A stretch of DNA of 64,000 nucleotides from Paenibacillus polymyxa (lineage in GTDB: Bacteria; Bacillota; Bacilli; Paenibacillales; Paenibacillaceae). The translations under genes and the position numbers were made by a program. The first letter of the stretch is position 1; each line of letters starts with the position of its first letter. Where the stretch lies: assembly GCF_015710975.1 (NCBI RefSeq), contig NZ_CP049783.1:4073501-4137500 (forward strand). Direction: 5' to 3'. Positions 60,780 through 64,000 of this stretch are shown one piece after another. A model generated the notes under the pieces. It did not search any database. It worked only from the letters and a program-made list of their open reading frames with translations, and was not told the DNA's origin.

Positions 60780-63041
60780 ATGTCGGTGATTGAGAGAGAA
60801 TTACAAGAGCAACAATCTGGCTGGAGAGGTTTTAAAAAAGGAAAATGGACTAAAGAAGTTAACGTCAACGATTTTATTGAAACAAATATCTCACCTTATG
60901 TTGGCAATGAAGAATTTTTGGTTGGTCCTACCGCCAATACAACTGCATTGTGGGAAATTGTATCTGATCTTACTAAAAAAGAGTTGGCAAACGGCGGCGT
61001 TCTTGATGTAGACGTAAATACGCCATCCACCATTATTTCACATAAACCAGGCTATTTGGACAAGGACAAAGAACAAGTTGTCGGCGTACAAACAGATGCT
61101 CCATTCAAACGTTCTTTGCAGCCGTTTGGTGGAATTCGGATGATGATCGATGCTTGTAAAGCCTATGGTTTTGAAGTGCCACAAAGCATTGTTGACATTT
61201 TCACTCATATTCGTAAAACACACAACCAAGGTGTATTTGACGCTTATACAGATGAAATGAGAGCAGCTCGTAAAGCTGGCATCATTACTGGTCTGCCAGA
61301 TGCATACGGTCGTGGTCGTATAATCGGTGACTATCGTCGCGTAGCTCTGTATGGTGCAGACTTCTTGATCCAAGATAAAAAACTTCAATTGAAAAGCCTT
61401 GAAGTTGATTCCATGGAAGAAGACGTAATCCGTCTGCGTGAAGAAATTTCTGAACAAATTCGTGCTTTGAATGAATTGAAACAAATGGCTGCTGAGCACG
61501 GTTTTGATATTTCTAAACCAGCTAACAATGCAAAAGAAGCTTTCCAATGGGTATATTTTGGATATCTTGCAGCGATTAAAGAACAAAATGGTGCAGCAAT
61601 GTCTTTGGGACGTGTATCTTCATTCCTTGATATTTATACTCAACGTGATCTTGAGGAAGGTGCGATGAACGAAGAACAAGCTCAGGAACTGGTCGATCAT
61701 TTTGTTATGAAACTGCGTATTGTTAAGTTCCTGCGTACACCTGACTACAATGAACTGTTCAGTGGTGACCCAACTTGGGTAACAGAATCCATTGGTGGTA
61801 TGTCTGTCACTGGAGAAACTCGTGTTACCAAAAACAGCTTCCGTTTCTTGCACACACTGTACAACTTAGGACCTGCTCCAGAACCTAACTTGACTGTACT
61901 GTGGTCAGAAAAACTGCCTGAGGGCTTTAAAAAATATTGTGCAAAAGTTTCTATTGAAACTAGCTCCATTCAATATGAAAATGACGATTTGATGCGTCCA
62001 ATCTACGGCGATGATTATGGTATTGCTTGTTGTGTATCCGCTATGAGAATCGGTAAACAAATGCAATTCTTTGGCGCTCGTGCCAACTTGGCAAAAGCTC
62101 TACTGTATGCCATTAACGGCGGTAAGGATGAAAAATCCGGCGTTCAAGTAGGACCTGAGTTCCCAGCTATTACAAGCGAAGTGCTGGATTACGAAGAAGT
62201 GTTAAGCCGTTTCAAACCTATGATGGAATGGCTGGCAAAACTGTACATGAACACTTTGAATGTTATTCACTATATGCATGATAAATATAGCTACGAACGC
62301 ATTGAAATGGCGTTGCATGACCGTGATATTCTTCGTACCATGGCTTGTGGTATTGCGGGTCTGTCAGTTGCTACCGACTCCTTGAGCGCCATTAAATATG
62401 CAAAAGTTAAACCAATTCGCAACGAAAAAGGAATTGCTGTTGACTTTGAAATCGAAGGCGAATATCCTTGCTACGGTAACAATGATGACCGCGTAGATAC
62501 TATCGCTGTAGAACTGGTAGAAAGCTTCATGAGCATGATCCGCAAACATAAAGCTTATCGTAATGCGGTTCCTACTCAATCTGTACTGACCATTACTTCC
62601 AACGTGGTATACGGTAAGAAAACAGGTACAACACCTGATGGACGTAAAGCAGGCGAACCGTTCGCACCAGGTGCAAACCCAATGCATGGTCGTGATAAAA
62701 AAGGTGCTCTGGCATCTCTGAGTTCCGTAGCCAAATTGCCTTATGAACACAGCTTAGATGGTATCTCGAATACCTTCTCCATCGTGCCTAAAGCACTGGG
62801 TAAAGAAGAAGAAACACGCAAAACAAACCTTGTTTCGATGATGGATGGCTACTTTGGAAGCCACGCACATCATCTGAATGTCAATGTGTTTGCTCGTGAA
62901 CAACTGTTGGATGCAATGGAACACCCAGAAAACTATCCACAACTTACGATTCGTGTTTCCGGTTATGCCGTTAACTTTATCAAGCTGACTCGTGAGCAAC
63001 AATTGGATGTTATTAACCGTACTTTCCACGGTACAATGTAA
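60780..63041 (+). CDS. pflB: Formate acetyltransferase (pyruvate formate-lyase)
   Basis: A 753-residue glycyl-radical enzyme that cleaves pyruvate with CoA to acetyl-CoA and formate in anaerobic cells. The adjacent active-site cysteines lie in [10 protein letters not shown] (about 417-418) and the radical glycine in RVSGYAVNF (about 728). TTTGGAGGG precedes the ATG. It is followed after 65 bases by its activase. Confidence 0.96.
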   Translation: MSVIERELQEQQSGWRGFKKGKWTKEVNVNDFIETNISPYVGNEEFLVGPTANTTALWEIVSDLTKKELANGGVLDVDVNTPSTIISHKPGYLDKDKEQVVGVQTDAPFKRSLQPFGGIRMMIDACKAYGFEVPQSIVDIFTHIRKTHNQGVFDAYTDEMRAARKAGIITGLPDAYGRGRIIGDYRRVALYGADFLIQDKKLQLKSLEVDSMEEDVIRLREEISEQIRALNELKQMAAEHGFDISKPANNAKEAFQWVYFGYLAAIKEQNGAAMSLGRVSSFLDIYTQRDLEEGAMNEEQAQELVDHFVMKLRIVKFLRTPDYNELFSGDPTWVTESIGGMSVTGETRVTKNSFRFLHTLYNLGPAPEPNLTVLWSEKLPEGFKKYCAKVSIETSSIQYENDDLMRPIYGDDYGIACCVSAMRIGKQMQFFGARANLAKALLYAINGGKDEKSGVQVGPEFPAITSEVLDYEEVLSRFKPMMEWLAKLYMNTLNVIHYMHDKYSYERIEMALHDRDILRTMACGIAGLSVATDSLSAIKYAKVKPIRNEKGIAVDFEIEGEYPCYGNNDDRVDTIAVELVESFMSMIRKHKAYRNAVPTQSVLTITSNVVYGKKTGTTPDGRKAGEPFAPGANPMHGRDKKGALASLSSVAKLPYEHSLDGISNTFSIVPKALGKEEETRKTNLVSMMDGYFGSHAHHLNVNVFAREQLLDAMEHPENYPQLTIRVSGYAVNFIKLTREQQLDVINRTFHGTM

Positions 63042-63106
63042 ATAAGTTTTACGTATCAAATAATACACTGACGCACGCATAGCGGATGCGGGAAGGATGA
63101 TGCAAC

Positions 63107-63865
63107 ATGTTGAAAGGTCACATACACTCATTGGAAACCTTCGGGACCGTCGATGGTCCCGGCATCCGCTTCGTGCTCTTTATGCAAGGATGCTTGTTAA
63201 AATGTCAATATTGCCATAATCCGGACACTTGGGCCTTGAATGAAGGTAATCCGATGACGTTAGAAGAAGTATTGGCTGAGATTGAACCATATTTAGCCTA
63301 TTACCGTTCTTCGGGAGGCGGATTAACAGTTTCCGGTGGAGAACCGACATTACAAGCTCATTTTGTAGCAGAGCTGTTCAAAGAAGTGAAACGTCGCTGG
63401 AATTTGCACACGACATTGGACAGTAACGGCTTTAATGATGCAGGTCGTATCCATGATCTACTGGACGTAACGGATTTGGTACTACTAGATATTAAACACA
63501 TTGATAACGACAAGCATATTAAGCTTACAGGCAAATCCAACGATCGTATGCTAAGTACGGCCCGCTGGTTGTCTGAGCAAGGGCGAAAAATGTGGATTAG
63601 ACACGTATTTGTACCGGGTATCCATGACGACGAGCAAGATCTACTCAATTTGGGACGGTTCATTGGAACGTTGAACGGAGTCGAGAAATTCGAAATTTTA
63701 CCTTACCATCAAATGGGTGTTTACAAATGGGAAATGCTCGGTAAGGCATATCCGCTGGAGGGAGTTCCGTCTCCTACAGATGAAGAAGTTCAACGTGCTT
63801 ACCGACTCATTGAAGAGGGTCGTCTGGAGACTGCAGGAACGAATACTGCTTGCCGTCCATCATAA
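63107..63865 (+). CDS. pflA: Pyruvate formate-lyase activating enzyme
   Basis: A 252-residue radical-SAM enzyme that installs the glycyl radical on PflB. The [4Fe-4S] motif is CLLKCQYC (Cys29, 33, 36), with the YYRSSGGGLTVSGGEP motif. Cotranscribed with pflB and ended by a strong terminator. Confidence 0.96.
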   Translation: MLKGHIHSLETFGTVDGPGIRFVLFMQGCLLKCQYCHNPDTWALNEGNPMTLEEVLAEIEPYLAYYRSSGGGLTVSGGEPTLQAHFVAELFKEVKRRWNLHTTLDSNGFNDAGRIHDLLDVTDLVLLDIKHIDNDKHIKLTGKSNDRMLSTARWLSEQGRKMWIRHVFVPGIHDDEQDLLNLGRFIGTLNGVEKFEILPYHQMGVYKWEMLGKAYPLEGVPSPTDEEVQRAYRLIEEGRLETAGTNTACRPS

Positions 63866-63898
63866 TGTAAATGGATCAGAACTACTTTCAGGTTATAA

Positions 63899-63938
63899 AG
63901 CCGCCGTCACATCAGATCAGATGGACGGCGGTTTTTTT
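63899..63938 (+). terminator. Terminator after pflA
   Basis: CCGCCGTC/GACGGCGG stem with a 15-nt loop and seven T. The last 62 bases of the window show nothing further. Confidence 0.92.
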
Positions 63939-64000
63939 GTTGTTGAATTTTTGCAGTCACAGGAGAAAGTTACCTTTTTTTCATGATCGTCAAAATTTCC

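Noticed and set aside
61038..61586. 182-codon minus-strand frame
   Set aside because: Antisense shadow of pflB with biased composition and no ribosome site.
1..64000. CRISPR arrays, insertion sequences, tRNA or rRNA genes, prophage modules
   Set aside because: No regularly spaced repeats, transposase or integrase motifs, or RNA-gene signatures were found on reading the sequence.

Overview
The window is about 64 kb of a low-to-mid GC, spore-forming Firmicute, almost certainly a Paenibacillus of the P. polymyxa type. The reasons are spoVM, a SpoVIF-like gene, a gerC remnant, a Bacillus-type Fnr with a C-terminal cysteine cluster, B. subtilis-like gene order, AGGAGG ribosome sites with many TTG/GTG starts, and LexA boxes of the GAAC-N4-GTTC type. 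No rRNA, tRNA, insertion sequence, prophage or CRISPR array was seen.

Region 1 (1-25.6 kb) is core chromosome. It holds dapF (cut by the window edge), a secreted PepSY/YcdB-like protein and a YitJ-type methionine/folate enzyme. Next comes the conserved block yloC-remA-gmk-rpoZ-coaBC-priA-def-fmt-rsmB-rlmN-stp-prkC-rsgA-rpe-(small membrane protein)-spoVM, with rpmB on the other strand, followed by fakA-degV-recG-spoVIF-like. Two of these genes, gmk and rsmB, are broken by single missing bases in G/C runs. These are more likely sequence errors than real lesions. thiN and the asp23-like yloU, which sit here in B. subtilis, are absent.

Region 2 (25.6-42 kb) is accessory and partly decaying. It has a GPH sugar symporter with a cre site and a divergent AraC regulator, a GlcU-like sugar transporter, a second AraC regulator whose probable operator (a 14-bp motif repeated at 21 bp) lies before both a broken SDR gene and an intact zinc alcohol dehydrogenase, a second SDR relic, an SOS-controlled Y-family polymerase with a decayed inverted second copy, a class A PBP, a gerC stub, and an SOS-controlled gene of unknown function. 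An EamA exporter and a YitT-family protein follow; the latter is preceded by a long structured leader.

Region 3 (42-49.7 kb) carries a YdaT-like protein, the alternate lipid II flippase Amj, MsrAB, a TVP38 protein, a yybP-ykoY (manganese) riboswitch driving a TerC-family exporter, a Gfo/Idh oxidoreductase, two small proteins, and a GH51 arabinofuranosidase behind a strong promoter and a cre site.

Region 4 (49.7-54.7 kb) is an AraC-controlled cluster of two TIM-barrel isomerases, an intact Gfo/Idh dehydrogenase plus a broken one, and a ThuA-like protein. This combination fits 3-keto-sugar (glycoside oxidation) metabolism.

Region 5 (54.7-64 kb) holds a YodB-like redox regulator near a DODA-type dioxygenase, then an anaerobic fermentation module: fnr, adhE, pflB and pflA. 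At least four FNR-type palindromes are present. The ones before adhE and pflB are placed exactly at -41.5 relative to the inferred start points.
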